Source: Cyclostephanos tholiformis
Lineage: Eukaryota > Bacillariophyta > Thalassiosirophyceae > Thalassiosirales > Thalassiosiraceae
NCBI GenBank assembly: GCA_036939975.1
Contig: JALLPB010000015.1
Coordinates: forward strand, 1-35,881
Direction of reading: 5' to 3'
Length of the DNA stretch: 35,881 nucleotides
Shown piece after piece: positions 18,607 through 29,727 of this stretch. Below the pieces are notes generated by a model. It was not told the origin of the DNA. It did no database searches and saw only the letters and a list, made by a program, of their open reading frames with translations. How positions within the stretch are numbered: the first letter of the stretch is position 1; the number at the start of each line of letters is the position of its first letter. The translations under genes and the position numbers were made by a program.

Positions 18607-21520
18607 TTAATTTATTACTCTAGTGCTATTTGCTATCGCCATCACTCTCCACCTCGCTCCCCGATTTTTGTACTCCTCATCATTGCTGTCCTCGTCCTTG
18701 CTGAAGTCAAGTCTGTCATGCCTCCCAGCCTCCTCCATAATTGCCTCATGCTCCTGTGTCATTATTTTTACCACCCTCTTCCGCATCGCGTCCAATCTGT
18801 TGCAGGCAAGAGGCAACTTATTAGTTGCACTGATTTCCTCCATCTGCAGCCCACTCTGCAGCACATGCCTTACCTCACCAACCGTTGTCAACCATGACTG
18901 CATGTACCAATATGGCGCATGGCCAACAATATTAAAATACACTGCGTCAACTACCATTTCTTCAGCTGCAATCACACCCAACACTCCCACTGCAACTGCT
19001 TGCAAAGCGTATGGCTCACTCGTCCACTTGATGACATAGTATCCCATCGCCGCATTGTCCATCATTTTGACTGCCCCAACCTCCCCCCCCCATATCATAA
19101 GCAACATACGCGCCTCCATTGCATTTAAAATGCATTGTACCAAGTCCTGCACCCTCTTTTCATCATTGACCATTGCAGGGAGCAGCTCACAGATTCTCCA
19201 ATCATTAGCCCCCTCATAGTAACTCTGCCAAAACACACACTCCCTATTTGTGGCATAATCTTGGCTGCTTGTGCATATCAACGTGCGGCACCCACGGCCT
19301 TGCCAGCTGCTCCTTACACTTGTTGCATCCACATGCAACGCAGCAAAGAGCTGCAAAGCCCAATCCAAGGTTAAGTTCTGTGCGTATGTTACAGTACACA
19401 TGCATCCCAATGAATTTCTCCTTTGAAAATTTGATTTTATAAAACGGAATTGGGGGGATGCTGTCCATTGTGTAACACTCGTAAGTGCTCTGCTCCACAA
19501 GCACCTTCCCCTCATGACTTGCTTTCATCCCCTTGCTTTTATGCCATTGATCTGAGAGGGATCGCTGAGCATCCATATGCATTCAGCGGTGGGGCTTACT
19601 GCAACTAACTCTCCGCCATGCTCAATTCACTTGGCATTGAGCATTTGCTTGCCACTGTCCTCCACTTCTCGTGTGATGATGGAGCACATGCACTGCTGGC
19701 AGTACCTCTTGTCCGACCCTGTCTTCCCATCAAGCCACCACTTCCCATGCCCTGGCACCTCTACCTGTGCATCAATAGACACATCTAACTCGGACAAAAG
19801 CATTGTTTGTCCAAAAATCAATTTGCCACATTGATATGACACAGCTGCAATATCTGTCCCCTTCCACACTCCCTCCAACAGATAAGCCCCTGACTAGGTT
19901 TAGCTGGTTGCCATAAATGCATAGCTTGTTCCTCATATTCCTTGTGGTCGCAGCCGCATCTTGCTTTGAATCGTCCGACCAGTGCCCAAAATAGTGCGTG
20001 TGTTGCTTTCCTTGGATATCTACCCATTCAAGTGAAGCACCCTCAACACTCACCAAGGTATTTTGATAATACCCACTTTGAATCTCTTCATTAAAAGAAA
20101 GTCCCATCCTCTCGCTGTAATTGTGGTGAGAGCTTATACTCCCAGCCATGATGGCATGACTTTCACTCCAACATCGTGCCGCAAGCTTGTAGCATGTTAT
20201 GTGGTAGCGGCCATGTAAAAGTGTTGGGAGATAATACAGATGATGAAATTTGCCAATTGTTGTTTGTTTTTGGACAAGCTTGAGTCACTGACATTCTGTG
20301 CCATCTTTACGTAGGGATACTTTATATTCATATATGTGCAACAAAATTTGCTCGGCACCGGCATCCTCACGTGCCTCCTCCATCGGCACAGGATAAGATG
20401 AACAAGTAGAACACTGGAGTGTTTGACATTCCCAGTGCAGTACTTTACCTGCACTCCATCAAGTGCAGGTGCCTGCCCTAATTGCCTCAGATGGCATTGG
20501 ATGTAACACCACATTGCCCCACCACCTTGCCATGATTACCTCCGCATTCATTTTTGTTGTCCAACATTGCAAGTTGATTGAAGTCTTGCACTGCACGATG
20601 CCTCATTTGGCCTGCAGCGAATGATGCAGTGTCTGAAGGCCAACACACTCAATACCGCCACACATCGAGTTGTACAAGTTGGTGAATTGCCTGACACATC
20701 CAAGTCTGCTAACAATATACTAGTGAAATGCCCGCTCTCTAACAGGATTTTTGATTGTTGAGTTATCTCTGACAATGTCAGAAAAGATTGTGCCCATGCC
20801 AACCATGGTCATTATTTTGTAGACCATGACATTCTCCCCATCAGCATTTTTCACCTACAGTGTGTCCTTTGAGTTTGGCAACACAATAACATGTGGGTGG
20901 TCATTGAATGCCACCAGCAACAATGATTTCAGTTCGTTGCTGATTGTCAAATATCCCTTCTTTTTGGTTGCGAGTGCTCAGTTAACTCTCATCTCTCCAG
21001 CGCTGAGAAGTCTGCATTTCTCGATCATGTGTTTGTTGACACAATCAATGGTGCTTGGTACAATGTCAAGAGCCTTAGCACGATCACGCCGGCTTGGATT
21101 GCCTGCCTTCCTCATTGGCAATGGAGCATTAAAGGTAAGCATTACCTTGGTGGCATTGCGTTTTTCTCGCTCCCTTTTCCCACACAGATTTGTGCCGCTC
21201 CCGCCAACCTGACACATGATTGTCACAAGTTGATCCAATGTGGTGTCATACGCGCATTCGGACGGTATATCATCCTTGTTGTCGTCCATGACCCAATAGG
21301 GTGGCGGTAGAAAGAGTCCTGCAATATAGGCCTTCAACCCCTTAATCGACCCGCCGGGGAGGGCATGCTAAAGGAGGCGCCTCATTTGGAGATTGGCAAT
21401 GTCCTCCTTGGATGCCTTTGCCTTTCTCATGGTATCATCAACACGTGTGTCAGGCATCAAAAGGAAGATGTTGATGAACTCCTTCTTCTTTGACGAGTCA
21501 CCTGTACATTGCCAGGATAG
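18607..21520 (-). pseudogene. decayed protein of an unclassified GHWSDD/PGHGK repeat family
   Basis: Read on the minus strand, frames connect into one protein of about 960 codons. N-terminal blocks are KKKEFINIFLLMPDTRVDD (near 21,500), KGLKAYIAGLFLPPPYWV and CAYDTTLDQLV. The middle has GYLTISNELKSLLLVAFNDH, SFNEEIQSGYYQNTLVSVEG and HYFGHWSDDSKQDAAATT, then SYQCGKLIFGQTMLLSEL, VEVPGHGKWWLDGKTGSDKR and YCQQCMCSI. The C-terminal 302-residue piece (19,515-18,607) keeps YYVIKWTSEPYALQA, VVDAVYFN and EEISATNKLP, with an acidic DEDSNDEE end. I recall near-identical proteins recurring in diatom genomes but know no named domain. Asp-rich blocks around PGHGK could be a DDE-like core; that is inference. 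Stops such as TGA at an expected Trp and TAG at an expected Gln show decay. Confidence 0.6.
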
Positions 21521-21984
21521 CATGGTGAATAAAATCCCATTTTGGATTGGAAAGGATATGTGATGCGGTTACAATAAAGTGTTGCAGTCATCACAATGCT
21601 GCGATTTGGCTTGATTTTGGAGGTACATGCTCTGGGGATGGCACAAGGTTGGAGGGATGAGCCAATATTTACATAGGGGGTGGATGTGATGGAACCTTTA
21701 AATGGGGGTGCTAAACTAGTAAGTTAATGTTATAATACTTGATTTACATCATGCATCACTTGAGTGATGAAATGTAGCATGACGATACAGTGATGACCAG
21801 AGAAAAAACTCTTTAAAATGTTACTTTTGAAGAGTTTTTGCCCCACATTGGCTTGCACCACACCTCCAATAGACCAAACGAAATAATATACCCCACTTGG
21901 TTGATACAAATTGTTTTGATGTCCTGTCAGACCTTCATTCATTCAATTGTGATTTATCCCTGACAGGCTTGGCTGGGCTGTTTC

Positions 21985-23281
21985 TTATTGAACATATGAA
22001 TATCTCCACATGACTGGCATCAGGTCCTTGCATTCGACTAATGCTCCTCCATGTTGAATTGGGGGCACTTGCCCCTTGCTTCCTCTACCTTCTTCCATCT
22101 ATTCAAAGCATTCTGGATCCCAGAGTCTAGATTAGCCCCTCTGGCTCTGCTCTCAGTGGTCCAACAAAAAGTGCGAGAGAAGTTGTAAATGGCTTCAATA
22201 TTGTCTGTTGGTGCAATCACATCTGGATCCGCCTCCTGCACCCATCTCAAAAGAAGTGTAGGACATCATTGTATTCCGACATGGAAGCCAGCAATCTGTC
22301 CTTGTTATCAAATGTGGGACCAGTTCGAAAGCCCTCATCTGCTTGCACCTTCATTAATTGTTCAATCCACCAGTGTAGATTAATCCCTGATGATGTGATG
22401 TTAGCCAGGGCAATCAGATGGTGCTTTGTGCCTAATTTTCCTTTGAACTCTCCTATCAAGGTGGCGATCACGTAAGGTGCCTTGGAAAGATTGGTGCCGG
22501 CCTTTAATGGGTCACTAGGGAGAACTCCATTCCTCCCTATCTTGCAGTACTTCCACATGTTGCAAGGGCGACTGCCAACCCAAGCTTGGTGTACTCTCTC
22601 GTTGCCCATGGATCCTAGTCTTGTAATCCATTCTTGATTGCATCTAGTAACTTATTGACCACCCCCGGTGGTTCCTCTGTGACACACACCCCATCCTTTT
22701 CTCGGCTCCCCATAGAAACAGCCCAAACCACCTCTGCTGGGTAGGACACATCATGACAGTCACATTAATTGACCCAGCAGCGAAGGTGGCTCCCTTGTCT
22801 ATTCCTGCCAGGGAAGAATTCACGACAGAAGTGAAAGTTGATCATGGACACCTCATCGTATCCAACTGGATGTGTGCTTCTCCCTTGAGTCTGGGTCTGG
22901 CCGTGAGTGATGTGATGAGCATGTCTATGGCTATTCCCATTTTGACAGTGTTGCTTAATGACATTGGTCCTTGGGCTGGCAATGTGGGGTTTTTTCTAAT
23001 TAGTGCGCAATTTAGAACCATGCACTTCACTGCTGAAGAGTGAGCATGAATGGTTGAGGTGGCTCTTCCTCCCATGATGTCGAGGTTTGCTCGTCATATG
23101 CACATAACATACATGTCATCCAAGCCCGGCACAGGGTGGTGGCTTTCCAAGTGAACATCCAACAATCCTTGCACTGAAATGGTATGGATGCATGAGCTCT
23201 CTTGACCCCATGGTTGATCCACTGTGCTCTTTTTTCCTCTCTAAACCAAACATTACCATCCTTGTCCTCAGTTGTCTTCAT
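21985..23281 (-). pseudogene. DIRS-like element: integrase / tyrosine-recombinase-like region, decayed
   Basis: Pieces at 23,281-23,027 (GNVWFREEKRAQW, IPFQCKDCW), 23,075-22,750 (LIRKNPTLPAQGPMSL, ARPRLKGEAHIQLDTMR), 22,609-22,247 (IGEFKGKLGTKHHLIALA, SSGINLHWWIEQL) and 22,250-21,985 (FSRTFCWTTESRARGANL, ALNRWKKVEEARGK, ending WRYSYVQ and TAA at 21,985-21,987) form one order. The final block resembles the C-terminal part of tyrosine recombinases of DIRS-type elements in algae, with the terminal Tyr a candidate nucleophile. Catalytic assignments are uncertain because several key positions are substituted. It lies downstream of RT/RNase H, as in DIRS elements. Confidence 0.5.
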
Positions 23282-23366
23282 TGGGAACTTTCCCTGACTC
23301 AGGCCTCAGGCAGCCATAGCAGTCTGCATGCCAGGCCTTCCTGCATGGAGGCCACCGCCTTGGGAT

Positions 23367-24300
23367 TCACAGAAGTTGGCACAGAATATCCCTTCCAGCA
23401 GCTTCACTGCAGTTTGGCAGGTTTTGCAAATCCCGCTCAAATCCCACTGGGAAAGGCATTCTTCTAAGAGTCCAGGGTGACTTAGAAAGAATGGGAAGAG
23501 AGATGCTGACAAAAAGTGGTTCATGCATCAATGCCAGCCAATATTGAGAACCTGGTGAGATGTGAAAGATGAAATCTGAAAGCTTGTAAAACATGCACAA
23601 CCACAGAGGGGAGTACAGTCTTGGAATCAGAATAACATGGAATGCATCAGTTTGTTTGTGGATGGCCTTGGCACACTCTTCTAGGGCAACATCAGCAATC
23701 ACAGGTGGGGGTTCCCAGATGTAGGATTTGCCATTGGATGCATGGATGGGGATCCAAATGCCATGCTGATCCCTCCTCCCACCTATGATCCCATGTCCTT
23801 CCATGAACCACTGCTTCTCTGAGAGAACGTGAGCAGCTCCAGATGAGTTGGGATCCAACCATGATTTGACAAACTTCAAGAGCAGAGGAACACACTGTGA
23901 GGCTGATAATGCAATGTCTATGAACGCTAGCATGTTTCCCCCAGGGGCTAGTCCCTCCAGAAAAGATCCTCTTGATAGTCCATCCATTCCTTGTGCAATC
24001 ATCCATGTACCTGACACATGGACCACATGAAGGATGAAATTGAATTTCATTTCAGCCTTCCTTAACTGCAGGACAAGTTGATGCAACTCTGGAAGATGAG
24101 CCCCCATGAAAGAAGCAGCTCTCTGCAGTGCTATTATTGGTGAATATCCACAATTCACCATGAGTCAAGTATCCCAACTCTGCTTCTTCTTCCACCATTT
24201 CTACCAGATTACAAAGCTCTCTGTACTTAGAACTGGACTCCTCCTCATCTCTGCCCCACAGCCCAAACCATCCCTGCACACCATCCGGTCGTTCAACCAT
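23367..24300 (-). pseudogene. DIRS-like element: RNase H and following domain, decayed
   Basis: The RNase H block IFTNNSTAESCFF lies at the start, where active relatives read FTDNSTAE, so a metal-binding Asp has become Asn. After a frameshift, LRKAEMKFNFILHVVHVSG, GMDGLSRGSFLEG and the long piece 24,161-23,367 continue the family (KSYIWEPPP, HVILIPRLYSPLW). The reading frame is otherwise open for 264 codons. Confidence 0.65.
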
Positions 24301-24806
24301 AGTGCTGAAACTCGCTGATAAGGTGTCTCCAAACCCATAGAATGAGGTGTGGGACTTTCAACATCTTACGCAGCTCTTGGTTGGTTGTTTGCCACTGGCT
24401 AGGAGCAGGAGTGCCTTCAGGTTCTCTCTAAACCTCGGTGCCGGCATAGTGAAGCCGCTTGCTGGTCCAGGGGCAAAAGCATCTTGGCCAGTGGTGGTCC
24501 TGGCTAGTAGATCGAGCTTGACATCTTTCACTGCCATGATGGGTTCTTCTTTTGTCTGCTGTTGACACCCATGTCAGCAACTTCCAACCCTCCTCAAATC
24601 ATCCCCGTGCCATGTCTCAGGAGATAGGTGAAACCCCTTCAGATAAGGTTTCATCCCAGGATAAGCTTAGGTGGCGTAGACCATGAAGCCCCTGTCTGAT
24701 TGGAGTTCCTTGTAGTTCAGTTCTGTGGCATTCTGGTTGAGGTGCTTGAGCCACTTGTTGCAAGTCGACTTGAGTCTGTTCCACTTTTCCCGTGACATTA
24801 GCAAAA

Positions 24807-25388
24807 TTACTCCCTCTGGTTCCTCAATGCATACATTAGCTCCCGCCCATGCACCCAGAGTGTATGAGCCATCTGCGGCTGGATTTTCTGCAAAGCATCT
24901 TGAAGCCCAAGGTAACTCTCCCTTGAGCTGATGGCATGACCTGCTTCCTTCACTTGCAAACTACCCCTGGCCATCACTTGTTGGTCATCAACAAAACACA
25001 CAAAATCACTGGCCAATAAATTGTCTGTTCTCATCTTGGTGATCCAAGCAGAAGAGGGGACATACTCCCTTGTTTGTGGAAGATTCAGCATGATGCCCTC
25101 CCACAGGAAGGGATTATTCTGTTCTCGGCAGTTCCCCCTAATCACTTCTTTGGTGATTAGATACACATGGACAGAGTTGTAGGGGGGGGCTTTGAATCCC
25201 ATGAGATTTTGTTTCCAACATAGCCACCACTGGTCGCACTCCTCACTTGTGAATTCTAGGGGGCCTAGGTCAATCCCTGTGAATCGGACTGTGTTGGGAT
25301 GCATTTGATATTTTATGAACATCTCACCCATGTCTTGATTGGTCATTAATGTGTCTTTGTCCACTATGTGATGAAGGAAGTTGACCAT
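24807..25388 (-). pseudogene. DIRS-like element: reverse transcriptase, C-terminal part
   Basis: Open for about 190 codons. It carries DMGEMFIKYQMHP, FTGIDLG and the catalytic FVCFVDDQQVMA block. Its N-terminal part is displaced to beyond 29,251 by the LTR element inserted at 25,394-29,246; the two parts join in frame across CTG CCC / ATG GTC after removal of the insert and one target duplication. Confidence 0.75.
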
Positions 25389-25393
25389 GGGCA
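25389..25393 (+). repeat. target-site duplication, left copy
   Basis: GGGCA immediately precedes the LTR element and matches the copy immediately after it. Confidence 0.9.
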
Positions 25394-25661
25394 TGCAAGA
25401 CATTAATTAAACTCTATTGGTATAAGAATATATTGTTGATGATTAGCTTCAATATCGAGTTGGTGCACAAAACAATGAGAGGAATGCAAGATGATGATCT
25501 CTCCCAATGTGCAGGTATGAGAGATTGGCGAATGTGAGTGCCAATGAATAAATAATAGGTGCAAAAAAGTGTGCCATTGGGCATGCTAAAGTAGCACTAC
25601 TTTGAGAGACAATGCTCTATGTGGGAACTAGTTCTCCAGGGTAGATGCGCAGTATCTAGCA
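25394..25661 (-). repeat. left LTR (3' LTR of the minus-strand element)
   Basis: Starts TGCAAGACATT and ends TATCTAGCA. Hand alignment to the right LTR at a constant offset of 3585 gives 24 differences in 268 positions and no gaps (15 transitions, 9 transversions), about 91% identity. Confidence 0.92.
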
Positions 25662-25908
25662 CACCCTTCTAGTGCCTTGAGAGAATAGTGTGATATCCTG
25701 CTCAGGCTGCCATGGCTGTATGCAGGGGTACCTGCATGAGGCCTTTGCCTGAAGTGGCAGGGCATCTGTTGGTAGATGCGCAGAGCACATCAATTATAAA
25801 TTGAGGGGTTAGATACTCATCCCTTTTTTCTTGATGATGGGCAGCACAGTGATGCTTTGTGAAGTAGTCACCACAATTGGTGGGGCCAGGGTGCCAGTAG
25901 TAGCAAAA

Positions 25909-26892
25909 TCACTGTTGGTTGTTGCGATCATGTAGCCACCAGTACCACATGTCCAATGCTTTCATGCGATGGGGCAAAATGTTGATAAAGTATCCACTGA
26001 CTGTGTGCTGTGCCCAAGTCTCTTGGATGCCTGGGTGAAGGTAAGCCTTGACCTTGCAACCAAGGGGAGCAAATGGGTGGACGTTGTAGTCGTGGGGGCC
26101 CCATAGGTACATGAATGTGGAAACAGTGGGACACATGTGTGCTGGTCATAGCAGATTGAGGGTGTGTTCGGCTTGGGGGAGCAGTTGGCACCATAAGTGG
26201 AGTGGGAAATCTTTGTCGGCACCACAGAGGATTGAGATGAAATGAGCTTTAAATGTTTGAACCCCTTTTCTGGCGATGTTGCGCCGGTGATCATGTGGGG
26301 GAACAAGCTGATAGCTCATATGATATAACTTGATTGCCACTTTGAAGTCAGCAGAGCATTCGTTGTCTAGGACATGATGCTTGGGGTGTATCCCGCGTTC
26401 CTTTAGCCTGTATATCAGGGATTGATAGGCCTGTATCATTTCTCCTGATGTGCAGTCTTTCATTGTGACCACTAAAATAGTGGCCCTTTTGATGTGTACC
26501 ATGATCATTATGTATTGATTCCCCTTACTTGATTTCTTTGTTGGGAAATGACCCATTTGATCCGAAAAAATGTTATGGAGAGCCTCCTCATCTTCGATGT
26601 GATATACCTGTGTGAAAATGTCATGGTGCTTGAAGGTGAGATGCTTTTCGGTATTCTCCTCTTTGTTGTGGTCTGTATCATTGGATTGCAGTTTCTTTGT
26701 GGATTGTAGTACACTAGGCATCTTGTGTGTGTGTTCCTTGATGGTTTCTTCTGATTCGGGGAAATGCTTCATCACTGCTGATGCGGTGAGTCCGGGCGAT
26801 GATACAAATTGCCCGTTTTTGACTGCCTTGAGCCATGTAGGCTTTGTTGGGAATCCTGCAGCAGCATGGTGGTATCTGATAAGTTTGGACAT
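25909..26892 (-). pseudogene. retrotransposon integrase, decayed
   Basis: The 248-codon open piece (26,892-26,146) reads YHHAAAGFPTKPTWLKAV, VMKHFPESEE, SDQMGHFPTKKSSKGNQY, HVLDNECSADF, YQLVPPHDHRRNIARK and FPLHLWCQLLPQAEHTLNLL. These are the zinc-binding and catalytic parts of an rve-type integrase seen in diatom LTR elements. After a frameshift, YLWGPHDYNVHPFAPLGCK (26,136-25,909) continues toward the C-terminus. Arg occupies the spot after HRRNIA where I expect Glu, so the catalytic core is probably dead. Confidence 0.75.
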
Positions 26893-27052
26893 TGTGTATA
26901 GCCTCGGATGGTGGTGGGTGCTGTGGTAAGTATTCGCTGGGCAGGCATTTGACTAGCACTGTGTCTCTGTTGTTGTTGCATATGACTGGAACAAGTGGTA
27001 TGCGCCAGAGGTTATTGGTGCCAGGTTTACACCATCCTTGGAGGAATGCGGC

Positions 27053-28965
27053 TCATGACATGGTGATGCTGGTGTCACATTGATCATAGATGTTGACTTC
27101 ATCATGGTCAAAGATCATGACGTAGCTGGCTTTGGCAAACGTTACTGTGCTGATGAGTGAAGTCTCATTGACTCTGGGGGTGATGTGGATGTCATGCACA
27201 GGACTTTGGATGGCCATTGCTAGATGGCCAATATTGGTTGCTGATTCAGTTGCACCATTGGGCATTCTGAAGATTTTGTTGGACTGCTTGCCGGTGTCCG
27301 GCGTTGATGAAGTGTTTGCTATCCTTTTTGGTCCCAGCACTTGATGTGGCACTGCTGTTGGCTGCCGCTGAAGGAATGGATCCATCAAGGACTCCGCAGT
27401 GAAATGCATTGTCATCATGATTGAATGGTTGGACATGGGCATCTTGTTGTCATGCTGGTGGTTAGGGGGAAGGCGGAATATGATGCTTCCTTTACCTTTT
27501 TTGACCTGAATGTCAGGTATTTCTTGCTCTTTGACCTGGCAAGGCTGTGGGGATAAAATAGCATAGAAGTTAGATGTCAAACTTTGCTTTAATTTGTTAC
27601 AATCATATGCATCATCTAAGTCTTTGTCCTGTGCTACCATCCTGGGTCCCTGTCAGTTGGGCTTATTTATGTTTTTCCATGTTGCATGGTTTTGCTGCTC
27701 AATGGCGATGCAATGGGTGATGGGCCAGTATGTGCTGCCTTCGAGGTGATTGCTGTATGAGGCATCATCACGATGCCCCTCCTTTTTGAAGTTGCATGTT
27801 TTACTATCATGGGTGGTTCCAACAAGATGGAATTCATGTGACCAGCAATAACCTCCCATGTTACGAAGCTTGGTCATCTGTCTGTATTTTCCTCTGCAGG
27901 GTCCATGATGGCTGCATCCACGATTTGGGTCACAATTTTCACCTGCAGGATTTTCTGACTTGGCAAGAAGGGCGATGGTGTTGGCAAGGGACTTGAGCAG
28001 TGCTGCCATGGCTTCAAACTAGGAATCCTTTGTGCGGACGGTGTCTTGGGCATTTGCCAGTGCGTCATTGTTACTGATAGATGTACTTACTTGCATGTTT
28101 TGGGATGTACTCCTTGATCTCGTTGCCTAAGTTGGTCATTGAGTTGGTGCTCTCATATAGATTGCGTCCAGTGGTGCCACAGCCACTGTTCTGCACATAA
28201 ATGTCATGTGCTTTCACTAGCTGCTCAAAATGTAGTTTTGCTTGAGTGTGTCAAAAAGGTTAGAGGCATAAATTTGCTTGAGATAAAATTGCAATTTGTC
28301 TTCATCGGAGACTGTGATATCTGATCGAATCAGCATGTTCTGGTCTTTGTCAAGCCTTTTTCCAAAGGTGGTGAGGTGTTTGTTGCTCTCCCATTTAGTG
28401 AAGTACGCTTCTTTTAGCTTTTTCTTTGCCTGCACATTGAGTGGGCACCATATAGTGTTCAGATACTTGAGGATTTGGAATGGTATGATGTTGCAATATG
28501 CTGAGTGGCAATGTTTGAGCTGTGCGTAGAATTGTTCATCAAGGGCATCACGTAAGTTCGCTGTGACTCCCTTAAGGAATCCCTTTTGGATGTATCAGCA
28601 GGTTTGGATTTGTTCCCACTCCTCTTTGAGGTGTTTTCAAGTGTGGGTGGGGGTGGTGATGGGCATTTGGCTTTGATCCCAGTTTGGTGGTCATATTCAT
28701 TGAGACCTAAGATTTTGGTGAGAAGTCCATACTCGTCACCAGTGATGGGGTCGCGGCTTCATGCATAAGTGATGTCTTCAATTTCACTTGTTAGGGTAGC
28801 AGCTTCATGTTTCAGGATTTCATAGTCACTTCGGGTTGGGCACCCATGAATTCTTGTAAAGGGGCTGGCGCGGATGTTGTCATATGCTGATGTCTCAGCT
28901 GACCATGCAGTGGATTGCATGATTCGCAGTCGTATTTGTGAGTGGGATGAGATAATTTGGTTCAA
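27053..28965 (-). pseudogene. retrotransposon gag and protease-like region, decayed
   Basis: The gag N-terminus starts 14 bp inside the right LTR (RSDYEILKHEAATLTSEIED at 28,860-28,770). A central piece (28,435-28,217) has QAKKKLKEAYFTKWESNKHL and VSDEDKLQFYLKQIYASN. A finger-like motif GYCWSHEFH...HDSKTCNFKKEGH is near 27,850-27,770. The downstream 195-codon piece (27,640-27,053) contains MPNGATESATNIGHLAM and a VHDIHITPRVNETSL stretch, consistent with the aspartic-protease region in this family. Stops and frameshifts separate the parts. Confidence 0.7.
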
Positions 28966-28978
28966 TAGTGTGCACCAA

Positions 28979-29246
28979 TCTAAGACATTGATGAAACTCT
29001 ATTGGTATAAGAATGTATTATTGATGATTAGCTTCACTATCGAGTTGGTGCACAAAATAATGAGAGGAATGCAAGACGATGATCTCTCCCAATGTGCAGG
29101 AATGAATGATTGGCAAATGTGAGTGCCAACGGATAAATAATATGTGCCCAATAGTGTGCCATTGGGCATGCTAAAGTAGTACTACTTTGAGAGGCAATGC
29201 TCTACATGGGAACTAGTTCTCCAGAGTAGATGCGCAGTATCTAGCA
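28979..29246 (-). repeat. right LTR (5' LTR of the minus-strand element)
   Basis: The 268-bp partner of the left LTR. Its inner end has mutated from TGC to TCT, while the outer end TCTAGCA is intact and abuts the target duplication. Confidence 0.92.
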
Positions 29247-29251
29247 GGGCA
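29247..29251 (+). repeat. target-site duplication, right copy
   Basis: GGGCA directly follows the right LTR. Confidence 0.9.
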
Positions 29252-29535
29252 GGCTGAACGATGGTGTCCACATACAATCATTCAGCTTGTTGGCACCAGC
29301 ATGGAAAACGGTTTGCCAATCTTGGATCTTGGACTACTATGTTGTTGATGATCCCCTTTGGGACTGCAAAGTACTTGATGAGTGAGCCTGTCTTGCCATT
29401 AATGGGTCCAATGTATCCCTTGGCTATGAACTTGATGATCTTTTTCCATAGTACTTCCTTTTCATTGGGGGCTAGGGGAGGTTGCTTTCTCATAGATGTG
29501 GGACCAGGTGTGACGTAGTAGATGGGTACTCCCAC
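29252..29535 (-). pseudogene. DIRS-like element: reverse transcriptase, N-terminal part
   Basis: Contains GYIGPINGKTGSLIKYFAVPK, the conserved start of the algal DIRS-type RT, then a frameshift into HAGANKLNDCMWTPSFSLP, which stops at the nested LTR element and resumes at 25,388. Confidence 0.65.
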
Positions 29536-29727
29536 CAGTGCCTGTTGCTGGAATCTTTGAGGGAATCAAAAATAGATGAGTCTTAATCCCATTGGGTATT
29601 CAAACCAATCGTTGCAACATGCCCTCCACAGAATTTCATGAATTGCCTCTGTCTCCAGTACCGTACTCCTGCCTCCTGCTGCCATGACCTGTTAATCTGT
29701 ACCATTCATTGCCAAATTTTCCTTGCA

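Larger units (their letters stand above)
25394..29246 (-). mobile_element. LTR retrotransposon, 3.85 kb, lacking RT/RNase H
   Basis: Bounded by two 268-bp direct repeats in ungapped alignment and by a perfect 5-bp duplication (GGGCA). Ends are TG...CA at both outer boundaries. Protein remnants all read on the minus strand: gag next to the right LTR, then a protease-like region, then integrase. The integrase remnant stops near 25,909 and only about 250 bp remain before the left LTR, so the RT and RNase H expected downstream of integrase in a copia-type element are missing. Next to the right LTR (28,978 downward, minus strand) TTGGTGCAC could be a primer-binding site. Next to the left LTR, AGAAGGG is a short polypurine tract. 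Confidence 0.9.

Noticed and set aside
18601..19374. Plus-strand open frames over the unclassified pseudogene
   Set aside because: They are antisense shadows; the minus strand carries the recognisable protein blocks.
26146..26892. A strict DD35E integrase triad
   Set aside because: The second Asp to the expected Glu position is 31 residues, and that position is Arg here, so the triad cannot be asserted.
25394..29246. Direct repeats as a segmental duplication or CRISPR-like repeat
   Set aside because: TG/CA ends, target duplications and gag/integrase remnants between them identify LTRs.
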